64,000 nucleotides of DNA, from positions 186,001 to 250,000 of the forward strand of contig CAWAND010000006.1 of the NCBI GenBank assembly GCA_963783335.1, written 5' to 3'. Shown here in pieces: positions 17,525 through 26,133 of this stretch. The translations under genes and the position numbers were made by a program. Position 1 is the stretch's first letter, and each line of letters begins with the position of its first letter. Source of the DNA: CAWAND01 sp963783335 (GTDB taxonomy: Bacteria > Chloroflexota > Anaerolineae > Anaerolineales > E44-bin32). Below the pieces are notes generated by a model. The model was not told where the DNA came from, did not search any database, and worked only from the letters and a program-made list of their open reading frames with translations.

Positions 17525-17734
17525 TTAGAGAGCGACGACGTTGGCGGCCTGCAAACCTTTGGGGCCCTGCTCAATGCTGAATTCCACTTGCTGGCCTTCT
17601 TGAAGCTCGCGGAATCCATCGGCCTGAATGGCCGTATAGTGCACGAACACATCTGGCCCGCCTTCACGTTCGATAAAACCGTAGCCCTTCCCGGCATTGA
17701 ACCACTTGACCGTACCGGTCACACGTTCGGACAT
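17525..17734 (-). CDS. csp: Cold-shock protein, CspA family
   Basis: Single-stranded nucleic acid binding protein of 69 residues that melts RNA structure. It carries RNP1 (KGYGFIE) and RNP2 (DVFVHYTAI) and starts with the usual VTGTVKWFNAGKGYGFI. The open frame runs 35 codons further upstream, but the ATG at 17734 has AGGAGG at a good distance. The 5' leader is long (about 160 bases) and contains a ten-base-pair hairpin, as is common for thermally controlled csp mRNAs. It has its own promoter and terminator, divergent from ruvB. Confidence 0.97.
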   Translation of the reverse strand: MSERVTGTVKWFNAGKGYGFIEREGGPDVFVHYTAIQADGFRELQEGQQVEFSIEQGPKGLQAANVVAL

Positions 17735-17825
17735 CTTTTGAACCTCCTGCTTGGGTTGGTTTTCGAGGTGCCTGGCGTGTTCTCCAGCGGTCGGGTTCGC
17801 CGGCCCAGAGCCGGGCCTACCAGAC

Positions 17826-17854
17826 AGGCCTGAGCGCATGTTCGGCTCAGGCCT
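17826..17854 (-). promoter_or_regulatory. Hairpin in the csp 5' leader
   Basis: AGGCCTGAGC and GCTCAGGCCT, perfect ten-base arms with a nine-base loop, in the untranslated leader of the cold-shock mRNA. No T-tract follows, so it is more likely a structural or stability element than a terminator. Confidence 0.55.
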
Positions 17855-17890
17855 CGGTCTTGCGACGTGCAGTCAGAACTCGCATGCAAC

Positions 17891-17929
17891 CTACGCGAAC
17901 ATGTTAGCGTAGACAGGTGAACCTGTCAA
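17891..17929 (-). promoter_or_regulatory. csp promoter with two adjoining palindromes
   Basis: TTGACA (17924-17929), 17-base spacer, TAACAT (17901-17906) on the minus strand. A 22-base palindrome with arms CTACGC / GCGTAG and core AACATGTT (17891-17912, 20 of 22 positions symmetric) covers the -10 box. A second palindrome GACAGGT-GA-ACCTGTC-like (17912-17927) overlaps the -35 box. Two such sites suggest binding by one or two regulators in the csp-ruvB divergent gap. Confidence 0.65.
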
Positions 17930-17967
17930 GCAACCAGGTGGCGGTGTCTGTGCGGGAGACGTTCCTG

Positions 17968-17973
17968 TATAAT
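17968..17973 (+). promoter_or_regulatory. -10 box of ruvB
   Basis: Perfect TATAAT with only eight bases before the ruvB ATG (17982). Transcription would start at or one or two bases before the start codon, so the message may be leaderless. No good -35 box is seen. Confidence 0.6.
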
Positions 17974-17981
17974 CCCACCTG

Positions 17982-19016
17982 ATGGCAGAGCAAGCGGAAG
18001 ATCGACTGGTATCCCCCAAGCGCGGGTCTGACGATTGGCCCGAGCCCACGCTGCGACCGCAACATTTGGATGAGATGATCGGCCAGAACCGCGTCCGAGA
18101 AAACCTGGCCATTCTCATCGAGGCGGCTCGTAACCGCGGCGAGGCCTTGGACCACGTCTTGTTCTACGGGCCGCCGGGATTGGGCAAGACCACCCTGGCC
18201 CACATCTTGGCCAACGAAATGGGGGTTCACCTCAAGTTCACTTCCGGTCCTGCTATTGAGCGCGCTGGAGACCTTGCCGCCATCCTCACCAATCTCCAGG
18301 CCGGGGATGTGCTGTTCATTGATGAGATCCACCGCCTGGGCCGAGCCGTAGAAGAGATCTTATATCCGGCCATGGAAGAGTACGCGCTCGATATCATGAT
18401 TGGCAAAGGGCCCAGCGCGCGTTCCCTGCGACTGCAGCTTCCCCGTTTCACAATCATCGGCGCCACCACCAGGTTGGCACTTCTTACGGCACCGCTGCGC
18501 GCCCGGTTCGGGGCGGTTCACCGTTTGGATTTCTATGACAACCAGGCGATGGGCGAAATTGTGCGCCGCGCCGGGCGGATACTGGACGTCGAGATCGACG
18601 AGGACGGCACAGCCGAAATCGCCTGCCGCGCCCGGGGCACACCGCGAGTAGCCCTGCGGCTGCTGAGGCGCGTGCGAGATTTCGCCGAAGTTCGCGCCGA
18701 CGGCAACATCACGCGCCAGGTGGCTTCTGAGGCCCTGTCCCTGCTCGAGATCGATGACCTCGGCCTGGACGACGCTGACCGGCGAGTGCTCCACACTATC
18801 GTGGTCAAGTTCGCCGGCGGCCCAGTTGGCCTGCAGACCATCGCCGCCTCGATCAGCGAGGAACCGGACACCATCATGGATGTCGTCGAACCCTACTTAC
18901 TGCAGTTGGGATTCATCGACCGCACCCCGCAAGGCAGGGTGGCCACGGCTTTGGCCTACCAACACCTGGGGCTCGACCCCGGAGAAGGCACACAGCCTTC
19001 TCTGCCTGACTTCTAG
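17982..19016 (+). CDS. ruvB: Holliday junction branch migration helicase RuvB
   Basis: AAA+ motor that drives branch migration with RuvA during recombinational repair. The 344-residue protein has Walker A GPPGLGKT at 63-70, Walker B LFIDEIHRL near 110, sensor 1 in TIIGATTR, the arginine finger region, and the C-terminal winged helix ending in RVATALAYQHLGL. Length is normal. ruvA and ruvC are not in the window. It heads a cluster with DUF2905 and queA, a gene order known from other bacteria. No Shine-Dalgarno site is visible, consistent with a leaderless start. Confidence 0.98.
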   Translation: MAEQAEDRLVSPKRGSDDWPEPTLRPQHLDEMIGQNRVRENLAILIEAARNRGEALDHVLFYGPPGLGKTTLAHILANEMGVHLKFTSGPAIERAGDLAAILTNLQAGDVLFIDEIHRLGRAVEEILYPAMEEYALDIMIGKGPSARSLRLQLPRFTIIGATTRLALLTAPLRARFGAVHRLDFYDNQAMGEIVRRAGRILDVEIDEDGTAEIACRARGTPRVALRLLRRVRDFAEVRADGNITRQVASEALSLLEIDDLGLDDADRRVLHTIVVKFAGGPVGLQTIAASISEEPDTIMDVVEPYLLQLGFIDRTPQGRVATALAYQHLGLDPGEGTQPSLPDF

Positions 19017-19025
19017 CTCGTCACG

Positions 19026-19262
19026 ATGCCCGACTGGACAGCTTTCGCTCGATGGACGATCTTGGCCGGCCTGGCTCTGGTACTGGTGGGAGGCCTGATG
19101 TGGCTGATTGCGCGCAGCGGCCTTCCGCTTGGACGCTTGCCAGGGGACCTGCGCATTCAAACAGATCAGTTCAGCTGCTTTGCACCTCTGGCCAGCATGC
19201 TCATCATCAGCCTGGTGCTCACCGTGCTTCTGAACATCATCCTTCGCTGGTTGGGCAAGTAG
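19026..19262 (+). CDS. DUF2905 family small membrane protein
   Basis: Protein of 78 residues with two membrane helices (TILAGLALVLVGGLMWLIA and ASMLIISLVLTVLLNIILRWL) joined by a loop with the family motif LPLGRLPGDLRI. Function unknown. Genes of this family commonly sit between ruvB and queA, as here (9 bases after ruvB, 3 bases before queA). Confidence 0.9.
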   Translation: MPDWTAFARWTILAGLALVLVGGLMWLIARSGLPLGRLPGDLRIQTDQFSCFAPLASMLIISLVLTVLLNIILRWLGK

Positions 19263-19265
19263 GGC

Positions 19266-20288
19266 GTGCGCACCACCGACTTCGACTACGACCTTCCGCC
19301 TGAGTTCATCGCCCAGCATCCCGCTGAACCGCGCAATTCATCGCGCTTGATGGTCGTCGATCGCAACCGTGGCAGTTTCCGTCATCTTCATTTCCGTGAC
19401 CTCCCCACCCTGATGAAACCAGGCGACGCCCTGGTCGTCAACCGCACGCGGGTCATCCCGGCCAGACTGCGGGCGCGCAAGGCGCCCGGCGGTGGCCGAG
19501 CCGAGATCCTGCTGCTCCGCCGCCTCGATGATCGGCGTTGGGAGGCGATGGTCGGCGGCAAAGGTCTGAAGCCAGGCCGGGTGCTCGTCGTGGAGGACGG
19601 CCCCAGCGCTGAGATCCTGGAAGATCTAGGAGGCCCCAAGCGATTGGTCAGGTTCGAAACGCCGATTGATCCCAAACTGGACCAAATCGGCGAGATGCCG
19701 CTGCCCCCATACATCACGGCACCCCTCAACCGGCGAGATGACTATCAGACCGTGTATGCCGAGAACCCCGGCTCTGCTGCGGCGCCCACGGCCGGCCTGC
19801 ACTTCACAACTGACCTCCTGAACCGGCTCGAGGCCGCCGGAATTGCGAGGATCGACGTCACGCTTCATGTCGGCCTGGATACTTTCGCCCCGGTGAACGA
19901 AGCCGATCCGGCAACACATCACATCCACTCCGAATGGTGTCAGCTCAGCCCGTCGGCAGCTGAACGTCTCAATCAAGTCCGCTCACGTGGCGGCCGTATC
20001 GTGGCGGTTGGGACCACAAGCACTCGGACGCTGGAAACCGCCGCCCGTCGGGCAATGCCCGGGCAAGTTGCGGCCCCATTTGAAGGCCGTACCGATCTTT
20101 TCATCCTGCCCGGTTTTGAATTCAAAGCCGTCGACGCCCTGATCACGAACTTTCACCTGCCCCGATCCACCTTGCTGATGCTGGTCTCTGCCTTCGCCGG
20201 CAGAGACCGGATCCTGGAAGCGTACGAGACCGCCAAGGCCCTTGGCTACCGCTTTTACTCCTTCGGCGACGCCATGCTGCTTCTGTGA
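19266..20288 (+). CDS. queA: S-adenosylmethionine:tRNA ribosyltransferase-isomerase
   Basis: Adds the ribosyl part of SAM to preQ1 in tRNA to form epoxyqueuosine. The 340-residue protein has the family opening DFDYDLPPEFIAQHPAEPRNSSRLMVVDR, the internal PLPPYI and NPGSAAAPTAGLHFT motifs, VGLDTFAPV, and the C-terminal TNFHLPRSTLLMLVSAFAG. The start is GTG at 19266, three bases after the DUF2905 stop, so the three genes are probably co-transcribed. Confidence 0.97.
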   Translation: MRTTDFDYDLPPEFIAQHPAEPRNSSRLMVVDRNRGSFRHLHFRDLPTLMKPGDALVVNRTRVIPARLRARKAPGGGRAEILLLRRLDDRRWEAMVGGKGLKPGRVLVVEDGPSAEILEDLGGPKRLVRFETPIDPKLDQIGEMPLPPYITAPLNRRDDYQTVYAENPGSAAAPTAGLHFTTDLLNRLEAAGIARIDVTLHVGLDTFAPVNEADPATHHIHSEWCQLSPSAAERLNQVRSRGGRIVAVGTTSTRTLETAARRAMPGQVAAPFEGRTDLFILPGFEFKAVDALITNFHLPRSTLLMLVSAFAGRDRILEAYETAKALGYRFYSFGDAMLLL

Positions 20289-20317
20289 TTGACAATCGTC
20301 ATTGGCTGTGCGATACT
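20289..20317 (+). promoter_or_regulatory. Promoter of the leader-peptide transcript
   Basis: Perfect TTGACA (20289-20294), 17-base spacer, GATACT (20312-20317). It starts right at the queA stop codon. The predicted start, near 20324, coincides with a 17-base palindrome (GTGCTCTTGAAGAGCAC, 20325-20341). Confidence 0.7.
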
Positions 20318-20324
20318 CTGCCTC

Positions 20325-20479
20325 GTGCTCTTGAAGAGCACCTCACTTTGCTATCCTAAGCAAAGAGGAGGTGATGCCCATGAGTAAGTCTGAGCAACGA
20401 CGCGCTGCGGCATCCCTCCTCGTTATTGGATAGGATGCCGCAGCGCACCAAAGGGCCGTCCTGATCGGACGGCTCTTTG
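20325..20479 (+). promoter_or_regulatory. Candidate ribosome-dependent attenuator
   Basis: Elements in order: a palindrome at the mRNA 5' end (20325-20341); a hairpin CTTTGCT / AGCAAAG (20346-20365) beside the GAGGAGGTGA ribosome site; a 17-residue leader ORF; a perfect 14-base stem GCGCTGCGGCATCC / GGATGCCGCAGCGC (20402-20415 with 20433-20446), whose 5' arm lies in the ORF and whose loop holds the Leu-Leu-Val-Ile codons; and a terminator GGGCCGTCC / GGACGGCTC (20453-20475) followed by TTTGCTT. GGATG of the second arm can pair with CGTCC of the terminator, giving a short alternative. This is the logic of amino-acid attenuation: a ribosome stalled at the four codons would open the 14-base stem. 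Confidence 0.65.
20380..20433 (+). CDS. Leader peptide MSKSEQRRAAASLLVIG
   Basis: A 17-residue open frame with a very strong Shine-Dalgarno sequence (GAGGAGGTGA, five bases from the ATG), ending in TAG. The run Leu-Leu-Val-Ile (CTC CTC GTT ATT) near its end is like the control codons of branched-chain amino acid attenuators. The stop codon touches the 3' arm of the 14-base stem. It is too short to be a normal protein gene; a regulatory role fits best. Confidence 0.65.
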   Translation: MSKSEQRRAAASLLVIG

Positions 20480-20493
20480 CTTGATGGGTGACT

Positions 20494-21507
20494 ATGATGA
20501 CCTACCCGCTCGGAAAGCTACCGCCGGAAGTTGTGGCCGAGTTCGCACGTCGGTTCGCGCCCGCCGACTCCCGAGTTCTCCTTGGGCCCGGCGTGGGTCT
20601 TGACTGTGCCGTGATCGATTTCGGTGATCGGGTCCTGGTCGCCAAGACCGATCCCATCACGTTCACCTCGGGGCGCATCGGCTGGTATGCCGTCCATGTA
20701 AACGCCAACGACGTCGCCACCACCGGGGCTCGGCCTGGGTGGTTTCTTGTCACGGCCCTGCTCCCCGAAACCACCACCGATCACGACCTGCTCGATGAGA
20801 TCTTCGGCCAAATCGAGGCTGCCTGCCAGACCGTGGGCGCCACATTCGTCGGCGGGCACACCGAAGTCACCGGGGGCCTCGAGCGTCCGATTCTTGTGGG
20901 CACCATGTTGGGTGAAGTCAGTCATCAGCGGCTGGTCACGCCACGCGGGGCCAAGCCGGGCGATGTGGTGTTGTTGACAAAGTGGATCCCAATCGAGGCC
21001 ACCAGTATCTTAGCCACCGATTTCGCCAGCCAACTGCGCAGCCTGAGTGAAGCAGATCTGGCTTGGGCGCGAGGTGTGCTCGATGATCCCGGCATCAGCG
21101 TCGTGCGCGAAGCGCGGCTGGCCGTGGACGCAGGGGGAGTCTCGGCCATGCATGACCCAACCGAGAGTGGTTTGGCCGGTGGACTCTGGGAAATGGCGGA
21201 AGCCGCCGACGTCGGCTTTGCGATCGATGGCGATAGCATCCCGCTTCCCGATGCCGCCCGCCGGATGTGTGAGGCGCTCGATGTCGATCCCCTGTCCGCC
21301 ATCGCCTCCGGTTCCCTGCTGATCACCGCGCATCCCGAAGCCGTTTCCGCAATCGAAGCGGCGCTCACCCAAGAGCAGATCCAGGTGGCTCGCATCGGGC
21401 GGGTGGTGGATGGGCGCGGCGTACAAATCCACTTGGATGGCGAGAGCCGCCCTCTGCTTCAACCGCCCAGGGATTCGATCGCTCGGCTGTTTGAATCCAT
21501 GGGCTGA
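20494..21507 (+). CDS. AIR synthase-related protein (HypE/SelD/PurM superfamily)
   Basis: Protein of 337 residues with the PurM-like two-domain fold: the ATP-binding GPGVGLDCAVIDFGDRVLVAKTDPIT, NDVATTGARPGWFLVTALLPE, VGGHTEVTGGLERPILVGTMLG, and the Gly-rich HDPTESGLAGGLWEMAEAADVGFAI. It lacks the N-terminal Cys/Sec active site of SelD and the C-terminal cysteine tail of HypE, and is neither PurM nor ThiL. Such orphan AIR-synthase-like proteins have no settled function. It lies behind the leader-peptide attenuator and is convergent with pfkA (six-base gap). Confidence 0.85.
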   Translation: MMTYPLGKLPPEVVAEFARRFAPADSRVLLGPGVGLDCAVIDFGDRVLVAKTDPITFTSGRIGWYAVHVNANDVATTGARPGWFLVTALLPETTTDHDLLDEIFGQIEAACQTVGATFVGGHTEVTGGLERPILVGTMLGEVSHQRLVTPRGAKPGDVVLLTKWIPIEATSILATDFASQLRSLSEADLAWARGVLDDPGISVVREARLAVDAGGVSAMHDPTESGLAGGLWEMAEAADVGFAIDGDSIPLPDAARRMCEALDVDPLSAIASGSLLITAHPEAVSAIEAALTQEQIQVARIGRVVDGRGVQIHLDGESRPLLQPPRDSIARLFESMG

Positions 21508-21513
21508 AATCAG

Positions 21514-22593
<1,080 letters not shown>

Positions 22594-22730
22594 TGGGGCA
22601 ACCTCCTGTCTTCAGAGCCTGCTCTCGCAGCTGCGGAATCCTTCGGAAGCGATGCGCCGGTACGGTTTCGCGCTCCCCCTTACATTCGGCTTACAGCGCC
22701 CCCAGGCCCCAAAAACAGGGCCCTTCTTGA

Positions 22731-22760
22731 CGTATAGTTAGTGCAGTGGAAATGGACCAA
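22731..22760 (-). promoter_or_regulatory. Possible pfkA promoter
   Basis: TTGGTC (22755-22760), 18-base spacer, TATACG (22731-22736) on the minus strand, about 140 bases before the pfkA start. Both boxes are imperfect. Confidence 0.4.
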
Positions 22761-22885
22761 AACGATGTAAAACCGTGTCCGACTGGGATCGAAGCACCGG
22801 CAAGCTATGTGATCCCCTCCATTATAGGCAACTCAGGTCAGGCTCAAAAAGCGAATCAAGGCCCATCGGCTAAGGAAGGTCAACC

Positions 22886-23092
22886 ATGGCAGAAAACAAA
22901 GAGAGGTTGCTGACCGCAAAGGAAGCCGTCGCCTATCTCGGAATCAGCTTGAGCACGCTTCATAAAGTTGAGAAACAGGGGCTGCTGGTCCCCTTCCGAA
23001 CGCCTGGCGGCCACCGGCGCTACGACCGAAGCATGCTTGATGAGTATCTGCAGGAGTCACGCCGGAATCATAAGAATGGGGCCAAAAAGTGA
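22886..23092 (+). CDS. MerR/excisionase-type helix-turn-helix protein
   Basis: DNA-binding protein of 68 residues made almost entirely of one winged helix: LLTAKEAVAYLGISLSTLHKVEKQGLLVPFRTPGGHRRYDRSMLDEYL. The TPGGHRRY wing is typical of the BldC/excisionase group. No recombinase or phage genes lie nearby. It is the first gene upstream of the pilus operon, 130 bases before the next gene, and may control that operon. Confidence 0.88.
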   Translation: MAENKERLLTAKEAVAYLGISLSTLHKVEKQGLLVPFRTPGGHRRYDRSMLDEYLQESRRNHKNGAKK

Positions 23093-23222
23093 TGACCGCC
23101 AAGTGGCTGACGAAAAACGTGGCCGAAGCGAGGTCGCTCAACCTCGCGTGGCCCGGTCATTGCACCGTTTTCAAGGAGAGAAGCCCAGGGCGTTGAACGT
23201 TGCCCGATAGGGATCAGAAGCG

Positions 23223-24377
23223 ATGCCGACCAATATTCCCGCCGAAGAGAGCCCATCCCAATCCGTCTCGGACAGTTCGCCGTCCGAACGGCGCCTGGAA
23301 CAGGACCATGAAGACTTTGTGACCTCTGACTCCGCCCACGAGCAGACCACCGATCTACAGGGGCATCTCTTGGCTGCTGTCCTCCGGTCGATGGCAACTG
23401 AGGTGGATTTCCTGGCTGATGGGGGCCACCACGCCCAAGATGAGGAACGGCTCGCCACCCTCCACCAGGACACGGTTTGGGTCGCGGACGTCTTGAATGC
23501 GTGGCAGGCGGCCGCTGGCCTTGCAGCAACCGGAGCGGCACCGGACTTGGTGTCCATGGATCTCCAGCGATTGGCACGAGAACAGACGGAAGCAGCTATG
23601 GGACCGGCGGCACGCAAGGGAATACGCCTGCAGTTTGCCCCTCAGTCGGCAAGTGAAGTGACGGGCGAACCCGGGTTGACCGAGCGGCTCGTCAAAGCCA
23701 TGATCAGCGCCGCTCTGCTCGTTTGCCGTCCCAACGCCAAACTCTCAGTGACCGTGGCCGAGTCCGAGGGTTTCGTAACCTGTCAGGTTGGAGCCACCGG
23801 CGAGGCAATGGCTTCGCAGTCCGAAAGTGGCCAAACCGCAGGTCGGGTCCGCTGGGCCCAGCATGTCGAATCGCTTCGACCACTGGCATCGGCTCAGGCC
23901 GGCAGGCTGGATTTCGACAGCCCGTCAGGCGAGGCCTTCGAACTCGCCTTTGGCCTGCCTGCGGTTCAGGACTCTGCCTCGACCGTCGAAGGTACGGTAC
24001 TCATTGTGGACGACGATCCCGACGGAGCATTCTTGCTGGAACAGGTACTGCTGAAGTCTGGCTTTCATGTCCGGATCGCAGGAAACGGCCTGGAGGGATT
24101 GTCGCTCGCCCGCCAGGGAGGAATCGCCCTCATTCTCTTGGATGTCATGCTGCCGGGTATGGACGGATTCGAGGTCTGCCACAGATTGCGGGAGGACCCG
24201 GCAACCGCCAACACGCCGATTGTGATGATTTCCGCCAAGTCCCGAGCCGAAGATCGCGAGATGGGCCTCCAAGTCGGCGCCAATGCCTACATGACCAAGC
24301 CCCTGGGCATGAACGACATTGTCCAGACAGTAAGCCGTTTTGTGACAACCACTGAAGAAGGTTCTCATGACAGATAA
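23223..24377 (+). CDS. Degenerate kinase-like domain fused to a response-regulator receiver
   Basis: Protein of 384 residues. The first ~245 residues look like a worn-down histidine kinase core: a helical segment (ADVLNAWQAAAGLAATGAAPDLVSMDLQRLAREQ) and an ATPase-like region (EPGLTERLVKAMISAALLV, ending FELAFGLPAV), but I find no phospho-accepting His-Glu motif and no clear N/G1/G2 boxes. Residues ~258-375 are an intact receiver (VLIVDDDPDGAFLLEQVL, phospho-Asp in ILLDVMLPGMDGFEVC, Lys in YMTKPLG). With the HTH gene upstream and pilB overlapping its end by 11 bases, it is probably a pilus control protein. Confidence 0.8.
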   Translation: MPTNIPAEESPSQSVSDSSPSERRLEQDHEDFVTSDSAHEQTTDLQGHLLAAVLRSMATEVDFLADGGHHAQDEERLATLHQDTVWVADVLNAWQAAAGLAATGAAPDLVSMDLQRLAREQTEAAMGPAARKGIRLQFAPQSASEVTGEPGLTERLVKAMISAALLVCRPNAKLSVTVAESEGFVTCQVGATGEAMASQSESGQTAGRVRWAQHVESLRPLASAQAGRLDFDSPSGEAFELAFGLPAVQDSASTVEGTVLIVDDDPDGAFLLEQVLLKSGFHVRIAGNGLEGLSLARQGGIALILLDVMLPGMDGFEVCHRLREDPATANTPIVMISAKSRAEDREMGLQVGANAYMTKPLGMNDIVQTVSRFVTTTEEGSHDR

Positions 24378-26082
24378 TCCTGCCACCCAAATGACCAATC
24401 AGCGCCCGACCATTGGTCAGGTTCTCAGTCAGGCCGAGTTGATTTCGCCATCCCAACTCGAGACCGCCCTTCAACTCCAGGGTGAAGGCGATCCCCGACG
24501 GTTGGGGGACATTTTGATCCAGAGCGGATGGCTTCAACCTGAAAACCTCGCCATGGCCTTGAGCGTCCACCTGAATCTGCCCTTCATTGATCTCAAACGC
24601 CATCGCATTCAGCCCGAAGCGCTTCAGTTGGTGCCGGAAGAAACCGCCCGCCGGTATCACCTGATCCCCCTGGATTTGGTCGATGGATCCCTGGCCGTTG
24701 TGATGGAGGATCCGACCGACATCCAGGTGATCGAGGAACTTGAGGCTCTGGCCGGCCGAACTATTCGGCCGTCGGTGGGCGTGGCGCCGGATATCGAAGC
24801 CGCCATTGATTTGAACTACAAGGCCAACCGGCAAATCGAACGCGAGGTGGCAGAGTTCACCGTCGCTCCGGATGGCGCCGGTGGAACCGGGGGGATGGCG
24901 GACGTCGAACCCATGGTGACCGACCCTGTCGTTCGTGCCGTCGATCTGATCCTCGATCAGGCAGTGCGAGACCGTGCCTCGGACATCCATCTCGTGCCCG
25001 ATTTTGACTCGGTGCGCATCCGCTACCGGGTGGATGGTGTGCTCCAAGAAAGCGTGTCACTGCCCAGGGGCAGCCATGATCCGCTGCTCTCTCGGGTGAA
25101 GATCTTGGCCGGGATGAACATCGCCGAACGCCGTCGGCCGCAAGATGGCCAGTTCTCAAAGGTTGTCGAGGGCGACGAGATCCATTTTCGAGTGGCCACC
25201 AGCGACACCACGTGGGGAGAGATGGCCACACTGCGTGTGCTCGGTCGATCCGAATCCATTCTTGACTTGCCGGGTCTGGGCCTTCTCGAGGATGACATCG
25301 AGAATCTTCAAGGCTTGATCCACCTCCCCTTCGGCATGGTGCTTGTGAGCGGCCCGACCGGATCGGGCAAGACGACCACGCTGTATGCGTCGCTCAATCA
25401 GCTCGACAGGCAGCATCTGAATATCATGACCATCGAAGATCCCGTTGAATACAACTTCGCCCGCATCAACCAGATTCAGGTCAACCGCACAGCTGAAATC
25501 ACCTTTGCCTCCGGCCTGCGCGGGGTCATGCGGTTGGACCCAGATGTGATTATGGTCGGGGAAGTGCGCGACGGGGAGACGGCGGACTCAGCCACCCAGG
25601 CTGCCCTGACCGGGCATCTGGTCCTCTCGTCGATTCATGCCAATGACTCCGCCGGTGCCATGTACCGGCTGGCGCACCTTGGCGTCGAACGTTACATGAT
25701 CTCATCCGCCATTCTGGGCGTGGTCGCTCAGCGGCTGGTTCGGCGTATCTGCCCGCACTGCAAGACAACCGCTAAACCCTCGGCCGCGGAGGTCGCAGCA
25801 TACGAAGCTGAAATGGGAGAAACAATCGACGAAATCTTCAGGGGTGAGGGCTGCACCTACTGCAGTCACACCGGCTACCTCGGGCGGATCGGTGTGTTTG
25901 AAATCCTCCGAGTGGACGAGCAAATGCGCAAACTGTTCGTGGCAGGTGCGGCTGCCGGGGAGATTAAGTCCATCGCCCAGGCTCAGGGGATGAAGACGAT
26001 GCGCCAAGATGGGATGAGCAAAGTCCGCCTGGGAATCACCACGCCGGAAGAGGTCATCCGCAACGTGGCCTGGATCGAGTGA
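24367..26082 (+). CDS. pilB: Type IV pilus assembly ATPase PilB/GspE
   Basis: Extension motor that drives pilin polymerisation at the inner membrane. The 571-residue protein has an N-terminal GspE/MshEN domain (IGQVLSQAELISPSQLETAL ... LGDILIQSGWL), then the AAA-like ATPase: Walker A GPTGSGKTTT, Asp box TIEDPVEY, Walker B MRLDPDVIMVGEVRD, His box TGHLVLSSIHAND, and two CxxC pairs (CPHC and CTYC) that bind zinc. Its start overlaps the preceding gene by 11 bases. PilC follows after about 50 bases. Confidence 0.96.
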   Translation: MTDNPATQMTNQRPTIGQVLSQAELISPSQLETALQLQGEGDPRRLGDILIQSGWLQPENLAMALSVHLNLPFIDLKRHRIQPEALQLVPEETARRYHLIPLDLVDGSLAVVMEDPTDIQVIEELEALAGRTIRPSVGVAPDIEAAIDLNYKANRQIEREVAEFTVAPDGAGGTGGMADVEPMVTDPVVRAVDLILDQAVRDRASDIHLVPDFDSVRIRYRVDGVLQESVSLPRGSHDPLLSRVKILAGMNIAERRRPQDGQFSKVVEGDEIHFRVATSDTTWGEMATLRVLGRSESILDLPGLGLLEDDIENLQGLIHLPFGMVLVSGPTGSGKTTTLYASLNQLDRQHLNIMTIEDPVEYNFARINQIQVNRTAEITFASGLRGVMRLDPDVIMVGEVRDGETADSATQAALTGHLVLSSIHANDSAGAMYRLAHLGVERYMISSAILGVVAQRLVRRICPHCKTTAKPSAAEVAAYEAEMGETIDEIFRGEGCTYCSHTGYLGRIGVFEILRVDEQMRKLFVAGAAAGEIKSIAQAQGMKTMRQDGMSKVRLGITTPEEVIRNVAWIE

Positions 26083-26133
26083 TGTCACACACCGAGCCGG
26101 GCGCCTCAACCGACGACAGGGAGGCTTGATCGC

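Noticed and set aside
17894..17909. SOS (LexA) box before ruvB
   Set aside because: The symmetric core is GAAC-AT-GTTA; spacing between half-sites is two bases and not four as in the Gram-positive CGAAC-N4-GTTCG box, so it is kept only as an unknown palindrome.
22886..23092. Phage excisionase (Xis) and an integrated element
   Set aside because: No integrase, attachment repeat or phage genes nearby; the family also includes BldC-like regulators.
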